A DNA stretch of 64,000 nt from the NCBI GenBank assembly GCA_016215645.1, contig JACRIX010000084.1:101525-165524 (forward strand). Reading direction: 5' to 3'. Under the pieces are notes generated by a model. That model was not told the DNA's origin, did not search any database, and was given only the letters and a program-made list of their open reading frames with translations. The stretch comes from Rhodocyclales bacterium (GTDB lineage Bacteria; Pseudomonadota; Gammaproteobacteria; Burkholderiales; Rhodocyclaceae). A program made the position numbers and the translations under genes. Shown here one piece after another: positions 16,858-25,611 of the stretch. Position 1 is the first letter of the stretch. Each line of letters opens with the position of its first letter.

Positions 16858-17523
16858 TTGACCACGCCGATCACCCTCTGTGGCTTTGCCGTCAGCAACT
16901 ACTACAACAAGGTCAAGCTTTCCCTCCTGGAAAAGTCCGTTCCCTTTTCCGAAGCCGTTGTATACCCGTCGCAAAGCGAGGAAATGCTCAGTGAGTCGCC
17001 GATGGGAAAGGTACCCTTCCTGCGCACACCGAAAGGCGTGCTCAGCGAATCCCAGGTGCTCACGGAATTCATCGAGGACAGTTGGCCCGAACCGCCGTTG
17101 TATCCGCACGACCTGTATGCCAGGGCCCGGTGCCGCGAGTTGATCGAGCATATCGAGTTGCATCTGGAATTACCCGCACGTCGTCTGTACAAGGAGGCAT
17201 TCTTCGGCGGCACGGTATCAGAGGAAACCAAAGTGGAAGTCGCACCGCTGCTGGAGAAGGGTTTGCGAAGCCTGGCTCGCCTGGTACGCTTCTCTCCGTT
17301 TCTCGGCGGCGACAGCTTCACTCACGCCGACTGTGCCGCTTGGGTACACCTACCCCTGATCAGCCAATGCACGCGCAAAATCTATGGCCGGGACTTCCTC
17401 GACGAGATGCTGCCGCAGGCCAAGGCTTACCTCAAAATGATCGGCGAGCGTCCCCATGCACAAACGGTCAATGACGATCGCAAAGCCGCGATGGAAATCT
17501 TCATGTCACGGGCAAAGAAATGA
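16858..17523 (+). CDS. Glutathione S-transferase family protein
   Basis: The start is assigned to TTG at 16858, one base after the ligase stop and about 8 bases after a GGAG-like site; it yields [18 protein letters not shown], the beginning of a thioredoxin-like N-domain. The 221-residue protein has [10 protein letters not shown] and the [12 protein letters not shown] glutathione-binding motif, then an all-helical C-domain with [18 protein letters not shown]. It conjugates or isomerises a substrate with glutathione. The spacing and the four-base overlap with the next gene show translational coupling in the ligase operon. Confidence 0.88.
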   Translation: MTTPITLCGFAVSNYYNKVKLSLLEKSVPFSEAVVYPSQSEEMLSESPMGKVPFLRTPKGVLSESQVLTEFIEDSWPEPPLYPHDLYARARCRELIEHIELHLELPARRLYKEAFFGGTVSEETKVEVAPLLEKGLRSLARLVRFSPFLGGDSFTHADCAAWVHLPLISQCTRKIYGRDFLDEMLPQAKAYLKMIGERPHAQTVNDDRKAAMEIFMSRAKK

Positions 17524-18290
17524 GCAGCGCTGTCAACGTCGCCTTGCGTGACGGCATTTGCCATATCGAGATGGCGCGGCCGGAGAAGAAAAACGCGCTG
17601 ACCGCCGCGATGTACCAGTCGATGGCCGATACCTTGGCAGACGCGGAGAAGGATCCCGCCGTACGCGTGATCCTGATCTCGGGCAGCGGTGGCAGCTTCA
17701 CGGCGGGCAATGACCTGGCCGACTTTCTGGCAACGCCGCCAATGGATGACAGCGCACCCGTGTTCCGCTTCATCAAGGGCTTCTCGGAGCTCGAAAAGCC
17801 ATTTGTTGCCGCCGTCGAAGGCGTTGCCGTAGGTGTCGGCACCACCATGCTGCTGCATTGCGACCTGGCCTATGCCGGTGCCGGCACCAAATTCGCCCTG
17901 CCCTTCGCCAATCTGGGCCTGACTCCCGAGGCCGCGTCCAGCCTTTTGCTGCCCTTGCGCGCCGGATATCCACGCGCTGCGGAGCTGTTGATGCTGGGCG
18001 AAGTTTTCACTGCCCAGACTGCGTTCGAACTGGGACTACTCAATGCCGTACTGCCGGACGGACAAGCGATTGAGCATGCCTTTGAGCGCTGCCGCAAGCT
18101 GGTAGCACAACCGGCGGCGTCGATACGACTAACCAAGCAACTATTGAAGCGATCGCAACAAGTCTTGATTGGCGAAACCATGCGTGCCGAAGCGGACGTA
18201 TTTCGTCAGCGCCTCGTGTCGCCTGAGGCCAAGGAGGCATTTGCCGCATTCTTTGAGAAGCGCAAACCGGATTTCTCCAAGTTCGGCTGA
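17520..18290 (+). CDS. Enoyl-CoA hydratase/isomerase family protein (crotonase fold)
   Basis: The 256-residue protein has the crotonase signatures RPEKKNALT, SGSGGSFTAGNDLADF (first oxyanion loop) and VAVGVGTTMLLHCDLAYAG (second), followed by FALPFANLGLTPEAASS. It should hydrate or isomerise an acyl-CoA double bond. The first catalytic Glu of classical enoyl-CoA hydratase is not obvious in the GVGTT region, so an isomerase-type reaction is possible. Its ATG overlaps the GST stop as ATGA, so it is the third gene of the operon. Confidence 0.9.
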   Translation: MSSAVNVALRDGICHIEMARPEKKNALTAAMYQSMADTLADAEKDPAVRVILISGSGGSFTAGNDLADFLATPPMDDSAPVFRFIKGFSELEKPFVAAVEGVAVGVGTTMLLHCDLAYAGAGTKFALPFANLGLTPEAASSLLLPLRAGYPRAAELLMLGEVFTAQTAFELGLLNAVLPDGQAIEHAFERCRKLVAQPAASIRLTKQLLKRSQQVLIGETMRAEADVFRQRLVSPEAKEAFAAFFEKRKPDFSKFG

Positions 18291-18340
18291 GCCACGCAAG
18301 CGTGGGCGGCAAAACGCGATGCTAAAATTCGCGCCCTGAC

Positions 18341-18430
18341 GGATGGGTGGCAGAGCGGTTGAATGCACCGGTCTTGAAAACCGGCGACGTCGCAAGACGT
18401 TCGTGAGTTCGAATCTCACCCCATCCGCCA
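18341..18430 (+). tRNA. tRNA-Ser (anticodon UGA)
   Basis: The acceptor stem GGATGGG (18341-18347) pairs with CCCATCC (18420-18426), followed by discriminator G and an encoded CCA. The anticodon stem CCGGT/ACCGG holds loop CTTGAAA with anticodon TGA at 18375-18377. A long variable arm (GCGACGTCGCAAGACGTTCGT region) and a GTTCGAATC T-loop confirm a class II serine tRNA of 90 nt. A TAAAAT -10-like box lies at 18323-18328. Confidence 0.97.
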
Positions 18431-18500
18431 GGCGCGCTGCCTTTACCCATCAACCGGTAGAGGCCTTGGCGCACTATGGCATTGGCCGGCGCACCCTGCG

Positions 18501-18917
18501 CTAGTGCTCGTCCTGCCGGTGGGTAGCGTCGGCTTCGAGGATCAGGCTGCCATTACGTAGCCGCAGACGGCTCGCCGGCACTATCCCCGCGCGGTTAACC
18601 TCGCCGCCAGGCAATGGAATCCTCCCTGAGGCAGCGGCTGCGGACCGGTTTTCAGACAGCTCGGCCGGCCGTTCCGGCAATGAACCGGAGGTCAGCTTTT
18701 CGGCCGCGCCGCCGATTCCGAGTTCCCTGGTGAGACGAAGCTCCGGCCACGAAATCGGGCCCGTAGCGCGCCGAGCCACCTTCTTGAAAGCTACCCCTGC
18801 TTGAACGGGAGCAGCGCCCTGCGCATACACCGCAGCTGATATCCCAGGCGCCGCAGGAACCAGGCAGGCCGCGGCAGAGAAAATCAACCATCGCTTCGTA
18901 GCAAGGTCGGCATTCAT
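18501..18917 (-). CDS. Exported hypothetical protein
   Basis: The 138-residue protein has an N-terminal hydrophobic segment ending near AAVYAQG, consistent with a Sec signal peptide. The remainder is short, basic and without recognised motifs; charged runs KKVARR and RLTREL alternate with Gly/Ala/Pro stretches. It begins a few bases after the stop of the two-TM protein gene, so the two are probably co-transcribed. No function can be assigned. Confidence 0.55.
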   Translation of the reverse strand: MNADLATKRWLIFSAAACLVPAAPGISAAVYAQGAAPVQAGVAFKKVARRATGPISWPELRLTRELGIGGAAEKLTSGSLPERPAELSENRSAAAASGRIPLPGGEVNRAGIVPASRLRLRNGSLILEADATHRQDEH

Positions 18918-18921
18918 AGGG

Positions 18922-19338
18922 CTATTTCAGCACCCAGCGGCCGCCACACTTGCGACAAAGAGCACGCAGCCAGATGCCTCCACCATGGTTCTCGAGTACC
19001 GGGTCACCTCCATCCGGCATGGGATTCGGCCCCGACGCCTCGATCGAAAACTTCGCATAGGTAGCGCACGACGGACACGCGGCCTGCTCGCCCAGGCGTT
19101 CGGCAATCTCCAGCAGCAGGCGGTAGCGCATCCAGCTGAACAGCGTGACTGCCAGTCCGCCAACAATAAGCGCTACCCCCCCGATTCGGGAGCCACCACC
19201 CGGGCCGGCAACCTCCACACCGCTGACCAGGACAATGACACCAAGAAACCAGCTGACCAGCCAGGCATGGCACTCGATCAGCTGTCGTTCATACCAGCGT
19301 CTGAACCCATGCGTGCGGATTCGATCGAGGGAAGCCAC
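18922..19338 (-). CDS. Small membrane protein with C-terminal CxxC pairs
   Basis: The start is the GTG at 19338, preceded by AGGAGAT at ideal spacing; upstream codons have no such site. The 138-residue protein has two hydrophobic segments (about residues 25-45, LVSWFLGVIVLVSG, and 52-72, IGGVALIVGGLAVTLFSW), then a soluble tail with CPSC and CRKCG pairs that look like a small zinc ribbon. A cytoplasmic or interface metal site is possible. The family is not recognised. The next gene starts 4 bases after its stop. Confidence 0.65.
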   Translation of the reverse strand: MASLDRIRTHGFRRWYERQLIECHAWLVSWFLGVIVLVSGVEVAGPGGGSRIGGVALIVGGLAVTLFSWMRYRLLLEIAERLGEQAACPSCATYAKFSIEASGPNPMPDGGDPVLENHGGGIWLRALCRKCGGRWVLK

Positions 19339-19485
19339 GGTATCTCCTGTCCGCTGAATTCTCCCAGCATAGTCGCAAGCGACACCGCCCGCAAGCCACG
19401 GCCCTTGCACAGCCGCTGCCCTTGCACGCTCGGGTACCGCGTGCCGGCTCCGGATTGATGGCTTTCCGGGGGAGGCGGTCGCCCG

Positions 19486-19491
19486 TATAAT
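19486..19491 (+). promoter_or_regulatory. -10 box for the Bax-inhibitor-1-like gene
   Basis: A perfect TATAAT stands 81 bases before the ATG at 19573. The -35 position (about 19463-19468, TTTCCG) is weak. Confidence 0.45.
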
Positions 19492-19572
19492 CAATTGGAG
19501 TCAGCGCTCCGGAACTCCCGGACCGCCAACCAGTCGAAGGTTTCGTCCCCCTCAAGGAGAACAAGCAACGCC

Positions 19573-20265
19573 ATGGAAAACATCCAGACCTACCAGCAAA
19601 CCGCGACCACAGACATCGCCCTGCGCCAACACCGCGTCCTGCGCAATACCTACGCCCTGCTTGCGCTTTCGATGGTACCGACAATACTCGGTGCCTTGGT
19701 CGGCGTACAGCTCAAGTTTTCATTCCTCGCCGGCAGCCCCTTTATCGCCTTCATGCTCTTTCTGGGCATTGCCTGGGCTTTCATGTGGGGCATTGAGCGC
19801 ACCAAGAACAGCGGTATGGGCGTGGCCCTGCTGCTGGGCTTTACGTTCTTCATGGGCCTGATGCTGTCGCGTATCCTTCAAGTAGCGTTCGGCTTCGCCA
19901 ACGGCGGCACGCTTATCGCCATGGCCGGAGGTGGTACCGGCGCGATTTTCTTCGCCCTTGCCGGCGTTGCATCCACCACCAAGCGGGACTTTTCCAACAT
20001 CGGCAAGTTCCTGTTCGCCGGCGTGATTCTTCTGCTGGTCGCAATAGTAGCGAACATCTTCTTCCAGATTCCCGCGCTGTCCCTGGCCATCTCGGCGATT
20101 GCGGTGGTGATCTTCTCCGCCTACATACTGTATGACATCAACCGCATCGTGCATGGCGGCGAGGACAACTACATCACGGCGACACTTGCCGTGTATCTGG
20201 ATGTCTATAACGTTTTTGTCAGCCTGCTGCAACTGCTGATGGCATTTTCCGGCGAGCGAGACTGA
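19573..20265 (+). CDS. Bax inhibitor-1/YccA family membrane protein
   Basis: The start at 19573 (MENIQTYQQT) is the usual N-terminus of the family and follows an AAGGAG site, though at long spacing. The 230-residue protein has seven hydrophobic helices after a short polar N-terminus. The last helices carry the signature SAYILYDINRIVHGG and YLDVYNVFVSLLQLL, with the conserved Asp residues thought to act as a pH-sensing pair. E. coli YccA modulates FtsH proteolysis, and other members are calcium-leak channels. The gene is monocistronic, with its own -10 box and a strong terminator. Confidence 0.93.
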   Translation: MENIQTYQQTATTDIALRQHRVLRNTYALLALSMVPTILGALVGVQLKFSFLAGSPFIAFMLFLGIAWAFMWGIERTKNSGMGVALLLGFTFFMGLMLSRILQVAFGFANGGTLIAMAGGGTGAIFFALAGVASTTKRDFSNIGKFLFAGVILLLVAIVANIFFQIPALSLAISAIAVVIFSAYILYDINRIVHGGEDNYITATLAVYLDVYNVFVSLLQLLMAFSGERD

Positions 20266-20305
20266 CAGGCAAAGTAGGCGCTGACGGTACGGCGCGACTA
20301 CAAAG

Positions 20306-20336
20306 AAAGCGGCGACCGTGGTTGCCGCTTTTTTCT
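20306..20336 (+). terminator. Rho-independent terminator of the YccA-like gene
   Basis: Stem AAAGCGGC (20306-20313) with GCCGCTTT (20324-20331), followed by further T residues. It abuts the stop codon of the convergent rlmD gene at 20337. Confidence 0.85.
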
Positions 20337-21635
20337 TCAGCGCTCGAAGAGTGCTATCGACTCCAGGTGCGAGGTGTGCGGAAACATGTTGGCAATCCCT
20401 GCACCGGCCAAACGATAGCCCTTATCATTCACCAGCACGGCGGCATCACGGGCCAGCGTTGCCGGGCTGCAAGACACATAAACGATTCGCCGCGGCGCGT
20501 CACTCGATGGCAGCGCCTTGACCAGCGCAATCGCGCCTTCACGCGGCGGATCGATCAGTAGTTTGTCCAAATGACCAAACGCGGCGAAATTTTCCGCTGT
20601 GGCCTCGAACAGATTGGCCACCCCGAATTCGCAACGATTTGCGAGACCATTGCGTTCGGCGTTCTGGCTTGCCCTCGCGACCAAAGCCGCACTCCCCTCC
20701 ACGCCAAGAACCTGAGCTCCCATGCTGGCTATCGGCAGCGAAAAGTTGCCCAAGCCGCAAAACAAATCACCAATCCGTTCGCCTGCGCGTGGCTGCAGCA
20801 AGGCCATGGCCCGCCGCACCAGGACCCGATTTACCGCCGGATTGACCTGGGTAAATTCTGTCGGATGAAATGCCAGTTCCAAACCAAAATCGGGGAGGCG
20901 GTAACTCAGCGTCGTGGCATGCGGCGGATGAAACAAATGCGTTGATTCAAGGCTACCGGGTTGCAAGAACCAGACGATTCGATGTTCGTCGGCAAATCTC
21001 CTCAAGCGATCCTTGTCCGAATCATCCAGGGCCTCCAGGTGGCGCAGCACCAGCGCCGTATTTTCCGCACCTATGGCGACCTCAATCTGGGGCAGTCTGT
21101 CCGGCCGCGACATGGCCTCCACCAGACGCTTCAATGGCGAAATCAGGGCCGAAACATGGGGAGGAAGAACGGCACAGGATTCCATTACGGCGACAAAGCT
21201 GCTGTGCCGTTCGCGAAAGCCGACCAGAGCGCCGCCCTTGCTCATCACCGTCCGCACCGAAAGCCGCGCGCGTGATCTGTAGGCCCAGGGGTACCCCGCT
21301 ATTGGCGGGTAGACTTGATCCGCCCTCAGGCGAGCAATGTGCCAAAGCGCATCTTCAAGCACGCGCTGCTTGGCTGCAGTTTGTCCGGAACGGTCAAGAT
21401 GCTGCATCGAGCAGCCGCCGCAAGGACCGAAATTAGGGCAGGCCGGCACAACACGCTGGCCGGAGGCCTTGATCACCGACAGGGTGCTGGCGTTTTCGTA
21501 CTTCGCCTTGCGCCGGTAGCTCGCGTACTCGACGATTTCACCTGGTAGTGCACCTTCGATGAATATTGCCTTGCCGTCGACGTGAGCAACACCCCGCCCT
21601 TCATGATCCAGCGACTCAACCGCAGCAGTCGGCAT
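20337..21635 (-). CDS. rlmD: 23S rRNA (uracil-1939-C5)-methyltransferase
   Basis: The start is set at the ATG at 21635 ([15 protein letters not shown]); an in-frame GTG 18 bases earlier lacks a ribosome site. The 432-residue enzyme has an N-terminal TRAM domain and the Fe-S cysteine cluster [14 protein letters not shown]. The SAM-binding region is [13 protein letters not shown] with [17 protein letters not shown], followed by DPPREGA and the nucleophilic Cys in [11 protein letters not shown]. It methylates U1939 of 23S rRNA (E. coli numbering) using S-adenosylmethionine. It ends directly against the terminator of the convergent gene. Confidence 0.95.
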   Translation of the reverse strand: MPTAAVESLDHEGRGVAHVDGKAIFIEGALPGEIVEYASYRRKAKYENASTLSVIKASGQRVVPACPNFGPCGGCSMQHLDRSGQTAAKQRVLEDALWHIARLRADQVYPPIAGYPWAYRSRARLSVRTVMSKGGALVGFRERHSSFVAVMESCAVLPPHVSALISPLKRLVEAMSRPDRLPQIEVAIGAENTALVLRHLEALDDSDKDRLRRFADEHRIVWFLQPGSLESTHLFHPPHATTLSYRLPDFGLELAFHPTEFTQVNPAVNRVLVRRAMALLQPRAGERIGDLFCGLGNFSLPIASMGAQVLGVEGSAALVARASQNAERNGLANRCEFGVANLFEATAENFAAFGHLDKLLIDPPREGAIALVKALPSSDAPRRIVYVSCSPATLARDAAVLVNDKGYRLAGAGIANMFPHTSHLESIALFER

Positions 21636-21667
21636 CCCAGGTCCCGATTCCACACAAAAAGGTCGCC

Positions 21668-21677
21668 GATTATAATC
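21668..21677. promoter_or_regulatory. Palindromic shared -10 region for rlmD and the divergent gene
   Basis: GATTATAATC is a perfect 10-base palindrome containing TATAAT on both strands (plus 21671-21676; minus 21669-21674). It lies about 30 bases from each divergent start codon. Neither strand has a good -35 hexamer. Overlapping -10 boxes would make the two promoters mutually exclusive. Confidence 0.5.
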
Positions 21678-21706
21678 ACCACTCGTCTCCCGGTTTCCTT
21701 TCGACC

Positions 21707-22189
21707 ATGGAACCTGCCTATACGCTAATCACGGTTGAGGCCGACTACCGCCAAGCCTGCGATACCGTAATTGCTCGCGCCGAGCACGAGATCCTGATTT
21801 TCGATCGTGACCTGTCCGCGCCACGCCTTGAGGACAAGGCGCGAATTGACCGACTTGCGGGTTTCCTTTCCGCAGCAGGCCTGCGCCGCCTGCGCATTGT
21901 GTTGCATGAGCCGGAATCGCTCCGAACCAAAGCCCCCAGATTGATGCAGATGTTTACCCGGTTCTCGCACTTGATCGAAATCCGGCAGTCACCCGATAGC
22001 CTGCGCCACCTCGCCGATTCCCATATCCTTGCGGATGACCAGCACGCCATTCGACGTTTCCAGTTCGACCAGCCTCGTTGCGCCCTGCACCTCGACGATC
22101 CGCTGGCAGTCCGCCCGTGGCGCCAGAGGTTTGACGAGTTGTGGGAACAATCGACCCCCTGCCTGAGCGTAAATGCGACCGGGCTTTGA
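21707..22189 (+). CDS. Conserved hypothetical protein, possible phospholipase-D-like fold
   Basis: The 160-residue soluble protein starts with [36 protein letters not shown], a start typical of small proteins with a half phospholipase-D-like fold. It continues through [11 protein letters not shown] and [13 protein letters not shown]. It has no HKD catalytic motif, so enzymatic activity is not implied. It may match the family named DUF7931, recalled from memory and not checked. It stands alone between rlmD and a lipoprotein gene, with a strong -10 box 31 bases before the ATG. Confidence 0.6.
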   Translation: MEPAYTLITVEADYRQACDTVIARAEHEILIFDRDLSAPRLEDKARIDRLAGFLSAAGLRRLRIVLHEPESLRTKAPRLMQMFTRFSHLIEIRQSPDSLRHLADSHILADDQHAIRRFQFDQPRCALHLDDPLAVRPWRQRFDELWEQSTPCLSVNATGL

Positions 22190-22229
22190 GCCAAGCATCG
22201 GCCATGTGGCGAAAAATGCTGCCGAGACC

Positions 22230-22259
22230 TTGGCCAAGCGAAAATAAACCGGCTATAAT
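22230..22259 (+). promoter_or_regulatory. Promoter of the Ala/Pro-rich lipoprotein gene
   Basis: TTGGCC (22230-22235) and a perfect TATAAT (22254-22259) are separated by 18 bases. The predicted leader is about 65-70 nt long before the ATG at 22333. Confidence 0.55.
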
Positions 22260-22332
22260 TGCTGGCTGTCGGGTCGCGCCCGGCAAATTTTTTTGTCATC
22301 CCAGCAGCTCCTCTATCGATAAAGGAATTTTT

Positions 22333-22635
22333 ATGAAGAACTCCCTCCTGGTTGCATCCCTCCTGGCCATCGCTCTCGCCGCTTGCAGCAAGCAAGAACC
22401 CCCGAAGCCCGCCGAGCCGCCCAAGGTTGAAGCGCCGAAGCCCGCCGCCGAAGCCCCGAAGCCCGCTGATGCCGCCGCTGCCGCTCCGGCTGCTGCTGGC
22501 GCCCCCGCTGCTGCTCCTGCCGCGGCTCCTGCTGCCGCTCCGGCTCCTGCCGCCGCTGCTCCTGCTGCCGCTGCTCCTGCTGCTGCTGCTGCTCCTGCTC
22601 CTGCTGCTGCTCCGGCCGCCCCCGCGAAGAAGTAA
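22333..22635 (+). CDS. Ala/Pro-rich small lipoprotein
   Basis: The 100-residue product starts with MKNSLLVASLLAIALAACSKQ; LAAC is a lipobox, so Cys 18 should be lipidated. The rest is almost wholly Ala and Pro with a few Lys and Glu (EPPKPAEPPKVEAPKP), becoming Ala/Pro only and ending in KK. Such chains are extended and could span part of the periplasm as a tether. An AAGGA site precedes the ATG, and a strong promoter and terminator frame the gene as monocistronic and probably well expressed. The repetitive GCT/GCC codons are prone to length change. Confidence 0.75.
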   Translation: MKNSLLVASLLAIALAACSKQEPPKPAEPPKVEAPKPAAEAPKPADAAAAAPAAAGAPAAAPAAAPAAAPAPAAAAPAAAAPAAAAAPAPAAAPAAPAKK

Positions 22636-22655
22636 TTTTCTTCCGCCCACGGGCA

Positions 22656-22683
22656 AAAAAGCCAGCCTTAGGGCTGGCTTTTT
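22656..22683. terminator. Bidirectional Rho-independent terminator
   Basis: A perfect 12-bp stem AAAAAGCCAGCC (22656-22667) with GGCTGGCTTTTT (22672-22683) and a TTAG tetraloop. T-runs occur on both strands, so it serves the lipoprotein gene and the convergent MBL-fold gene. Confidence 0.95.
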
Positions 22684-22697
22684 CGTTTCTGGACGCC

Positions 22698-23459
22698 TTA
22701 AATCTCGCGCCAGTCGAAACCAGCATCCTGGGACGCAACACCTATCCACTCTGGCGCGCAATTCAACGGCCCGCAGAGTGCATCGCGAGCCAGCGCCGGC
22801 GTGTTGTTCTGTTCCGAAAGGTGGGCCGCGATCACGTGACGCAGTTTGGTCCGGTCAATGCGTTCAAGCAAGTTGCCGGCTGCATCATTGTCCATGTGCC
22901 CCTGAGCGCCGGCGATCCGGCGCTTCAACGCATCGGGGTAGCTCCCCCGCGCCAGCATGTCACGATCATGATTGCACTCCAGCACAAGGGCATCGCATCC
23001 GTCGAGCATGACCGCCATATGGGCCGTGACATGTCCGGCGTCGGTCAGCACACCAAGGCATACGGCACCATCGCCCAGCACAAATTGGACCGGCTCCCGC
23101 GCATCGTGCGGCACAGGGAAAGGCTGGACACAGATATCGCCGAAATCGAAGGACTGATGGCTATCGAAAAGTCTGAGGTTTCCCTCGGCGGCACCGTGTC
23201 GCGATGCGGCGCAGGTTCCGGCCGTCATCAGGACGGTCCAATCGAAACGTCTGCCACACGCATAGGCGCCGCCGATGTGGTCGGAATGCTCATGGGTAAC
23301 CAGCACGGCATCGACATCGGCGACCCCGATGCCGAGCCGTTCAAGCCTTCGCGTGGTTTCGCGCGGCCCGAAGCCCGCGTCGATCAGGATTCGGGTAGTC
23401 CCGGATTCGACCAACAGGCAGTTTCCCCGGCTACCGCTGCCGAGCGATGCAAAGCGCAC
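22698..23459 (-). CDS. MBL-fold metallohydrolase, YycJ/WalJ-like
   Basis: The 253-residue protein has the metallo-beta-lactamase motif THEHSDH (55-61) with further ligands in the PVPHDA, LGVLTDAGH and ECNHD segments. MRFASLGSGSRGNC is the characteristic N-terminus of the YycJ-type single-domain subfamily, which are predicted 5'-3' exonuclease-like hydrolases. The start codon is GTG, five bases after the bamC stop, so it is probably translated from the dapA-bamC message. The substrate is not known. Confidence 0.88.
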   Translation of the reverse strand: MRFASLGSGSRGNCLLVESGTTRILIDAGFGPRETTRRLERLGIGVADVDAVLVTHEHSDHIGGAYACGRRFDWTVLMTAGTCAASRHGAAEGNLRLFDSHQSFDFGDICVQPFPVPHDAREPVQFVLGDGAVCLGVLTDAGHVTAHMAVMLDGCDALVLECNHDRDMLARGSYPDALKRRIAGAQGHMDNDAAGNLLERIDRTKLRHVIAAHLSEQNNTPALARDALCGPLNCAPEWIGVASQDAGFDWREI

Positions 23460-23463
23460 CGTT

Positions 23464-24612
23464 TTATTTCAATTGCTCGTGCAACAGGCCAAGGATCCGC
23501 CGTGAGGTTTCGGAGCGGTCGACTCCCCCTTCGCGTGAAAGCACCTCGACGCGGGTGGTCTCCCCCTCGGCCTTCAAGTGAATACGATATTGGGCCTGAG
23601 CGGGCTTGTTGCTCGCGCCGCCGCGCCAGAACGCAAGTTTGGAAAGGAAGCCCTTGTCGTCATCCTTTTTTTTGCCATCGATTTCCGGATCGACGTAGCG
23701 GACGAAATACAGTCCTTGGGTGCGGTCCCGGTCTTCGACCGTAAAGCCGACGCGGTCAAGCGCCAAACCGACACGGCGCCATGCCCGGTCAAATGCCTCT
23801 TCAAGCAAGACAGCACCGGCTCCATCCGCAGCACGCGAAAGCTTCGCCTTGTCCTGCCGCTGGTCGGCAGCCACCATGGACTTGGCGCGAGCTTCTTCGA
23901 CCCCAAGGCGGACCATCAGGCGTCGCAACATTTCGGCTTCCAGTTCCGGATCGGCCGGACGCGGCTGCCAGCGTGTTTCGCTTTTCCCTTCGTTGGTATA
24001 GATCTCATACATGCCGCGATGGCTGATGTAGATCTCAACCGTCCCCGGTTCGGCGCCCTTCTCAAGACGCGTACGAAACTTGTCTCGCTCCGGTGTCGAA
24101 TAGACACTGTCGAATACCTTGCCTATGGTGCCGCGGATGAAATCCTGCGGCAGTTTTGCCCGATTCTCGGCCCAGTCAGTCTCCATGATGCCGGCTTCGG
24201 CAAGCTCAACGTTGATCAGAAAACCCAGCTCCTGCCAGAAGTCCTTTACCCCCGGCCACAGTTTCTCCGGTGAACCGCCGACCACCAGCCAGCGTTGCGT
24301 GCCGGAGCGCTCGATGCGCATCTTGTCGACTTGAGGAAGGAGATCCTGTGCCGTTGTCGTACGCGCCTGACCACCCCGCTCGGTGGAGTAGGCAGAATAG
24401 GTCGCCGTGCCCTTGCTGGACGATACATCGGGCACGGAATAGCGTTCATCACGGCTCTGCTGTGTCAGGTCCGGCGGCACCTCGAGCGGCGGTAGTTTGC
24501 CCGCCGACTTGTATTCGATTTTCTTCGACTCGGGGAGGATGCTGCCACTACATCCGGCAAGCATGCCCAGTAGCAGGAAAGATACGGACAGGTAACAAAC
24601 TGGCTTTCTCAT
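23464..24612 (-). CDS. bamC: Outer membrane protein assembly factor BamC
   Basis: A 382-residue lipoprotein with lipobox LAGC near residue 20 and the start at the ATG at 24612, preceded by an AAAGAGG-like site (an in-frame TTG lies just before it). A proline-rich unstructured stretch (KLPPLEVPPDLT) that in E. coli BamC binds BamD is followed by two helix-grip domains (about 95-215 and 260-370). It belongs to the BAM complex that inserts beta-barrels, here plausibly including the barrel at 610-2985. The order dapA-bamC is conserved in beta- and gammaproteobacteria. Confidence 0.92.
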   Translation of the reverse strand: MRKPVCYLSVSFLLLGMLAGCSGSILPESKKIEYKSAGKLPPLEVPPDLTQQSRDERYSVPDVSSSKGTATYSAYSTERGGQARTTTAQDLLPQVDKMRIERSGTQRWLVVGGSPEKLWPGVKDFWQELGFLINVELAEAGIMETDWAENRAKLPQDFIRGTIGKVFDSVYSTPERDKFRTRLEKGAEPGTVEIYISHRGMYEIYTNEGKSETRWQPRPADPELEAEMLRRLMVRLGVEEARAKSMVAADQRQDKAKLSRAADGAGAVLLEEAFDRAWRRVGLALDRVGFTVEDRDRTQGLYFVRYVDPEIDGKKKDDDKGFLSKLAFWRGGASNKPAQAQYRIHLKAEGETTRVEVLSREGGVDRSETSRRILGLLHEQLK

Positions 24613-24629
24613 CAATGCCTCTTTCCAGG

Positions 24630-25514
24630 TCAGACCGAAATGCCGGCCTCGTTCATGGCAAGCCGGACACGTTCATGACAATCCGCGGACAGCGTCGTCA
24701 TCGGCAAACGAATTCCCGCCTCGATCAGCCCCATTTGCTGCACGGCCCACTTCACCGGAATGGGATTCGCCTCGATGAAAAGGTTGCGATGAAGACCAAT
24801 CAGACGCTGGTTGAGTTCCCTTGCCAACACCGTATTTCCGGCGATGGCGGCAGCACACATCTGGTGCATCAGGCGCGGTGCGACATTGGCCGTCACGGAA
24901 ATGGACCCTTTGCCGCCCATCAGCATCAGTGCCAACGCCGTAGCATCGTCTCCGCTGAAAATGCTGAATTCCGCCGGTGCGCGCTTGAGCAGATCGAAGC
25001 CACGCTCGATGTTTCCGGTCGCATCCTTGATGCCGATGATGCCTGGCACTTGAGCAAGGCGCAGGATGGCCTCATTTCCCAGATCTGCCACGGTTCGCCC
25101 CGGCACGTTGTAAAGGATCAACGGCAGTTCGACGGCGTCGGCGATAGCCTTGAAATGTTGGTACAGGCCTTCCTGGGTCGGCTTGTTGTAATAAGGAACC
25201 ACCGACAAGTGCGCATCGGCGCCGGCCTGACGGGCAAATCTCGCCAGGTCGATGGCTTCCCTGGTCGAATTGGCCCCGGTACCCGCGATCACCGGAATAC
25301 GCCCGGCGACACGCCGCACCGCGGTCTCGATCAGCGCGCAGTGCTCCTCGACATCGACAGTGGGGGACTCGCCGGTGGTACCGACCACCACTACCGCATC
25401 GGTACCTTCGGCGATATGCCAATCGAGCAAGCGCTCGAAGCCGGGCAGGTCGAGCGAGCCGTCCTCGTGCATCGGCGTGATGATTGCAGGAATGGAGCCC
25501 TGAATGGTCTTCAT
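24630..25514 (-). CDS. dapA: 4-hydroxy-tetrahydrodipicolinate synthase
   Basis: This 294-residue TIM-barrel aldolase condenses pyruvate with aspartate semialdehyde in lysine and diaminopimelate synthesis. The Schiff-base lysine is K163 in GIKDATGN. The proton-relay Tyr is Y135 (LYNVPGR), with T46 and T47 in VGTTGESP and Y109 in VVPYYNKPT. All key residues are present and the length is standard. bamC follows in the same direction after 17 bases. Confidence 0.97.
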   Translation of the reverse strand: MKTIQGSIPAIITPMHEDGSLDLPGFERLLDWHIAEGTDAVVVVGTTGESPTVDVEEHCALIETAVRRVAGRIPVIAGTGANSTREAIDLARFARQAGADAHLSVVPYYNKPTQEGLYQHFKAIADAVELPLILYNVPGRTVADLGNEAILRLAQVPGIIGIKDATGNIERGFDLLKRAPAEFSIFSGDDATALALMLMGGKGSISVTANVAPRLMHQMCAAAIAGNTVLARELNQRLIGLHRNLFIEANPIPVKWAVQQMGLIEAGIRLPMTTLSADCHERVRLAMNEAGISV

Positions 25515-25611
25515 GAAAATTTCCGGGAATGAGATTCAGCCAACGCGGGTGCAGGCTGGAATTGGCAAGTTTAACCGATCGCCGGACGCCGCCCCAGCCT
25601 GCAACCCCCGG

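Noticed and set aside
18291..18306. Hairpin CCACGC/GCGTGG after the crotonase gene as a terminator
   Set aside because: The stem is only 6 bp with a 2-base loop and has no T-run; it may be fortuitous before the tRNA-Ser promoter.
22352..23011. Leucine-rich plus-strand frame through the Ala/Pro lipoprotein
   Set aside because: It is the +1 frame of GCT/CCT-type repeats, crosses a perfect terminator and runs antisense into the MBL gene.
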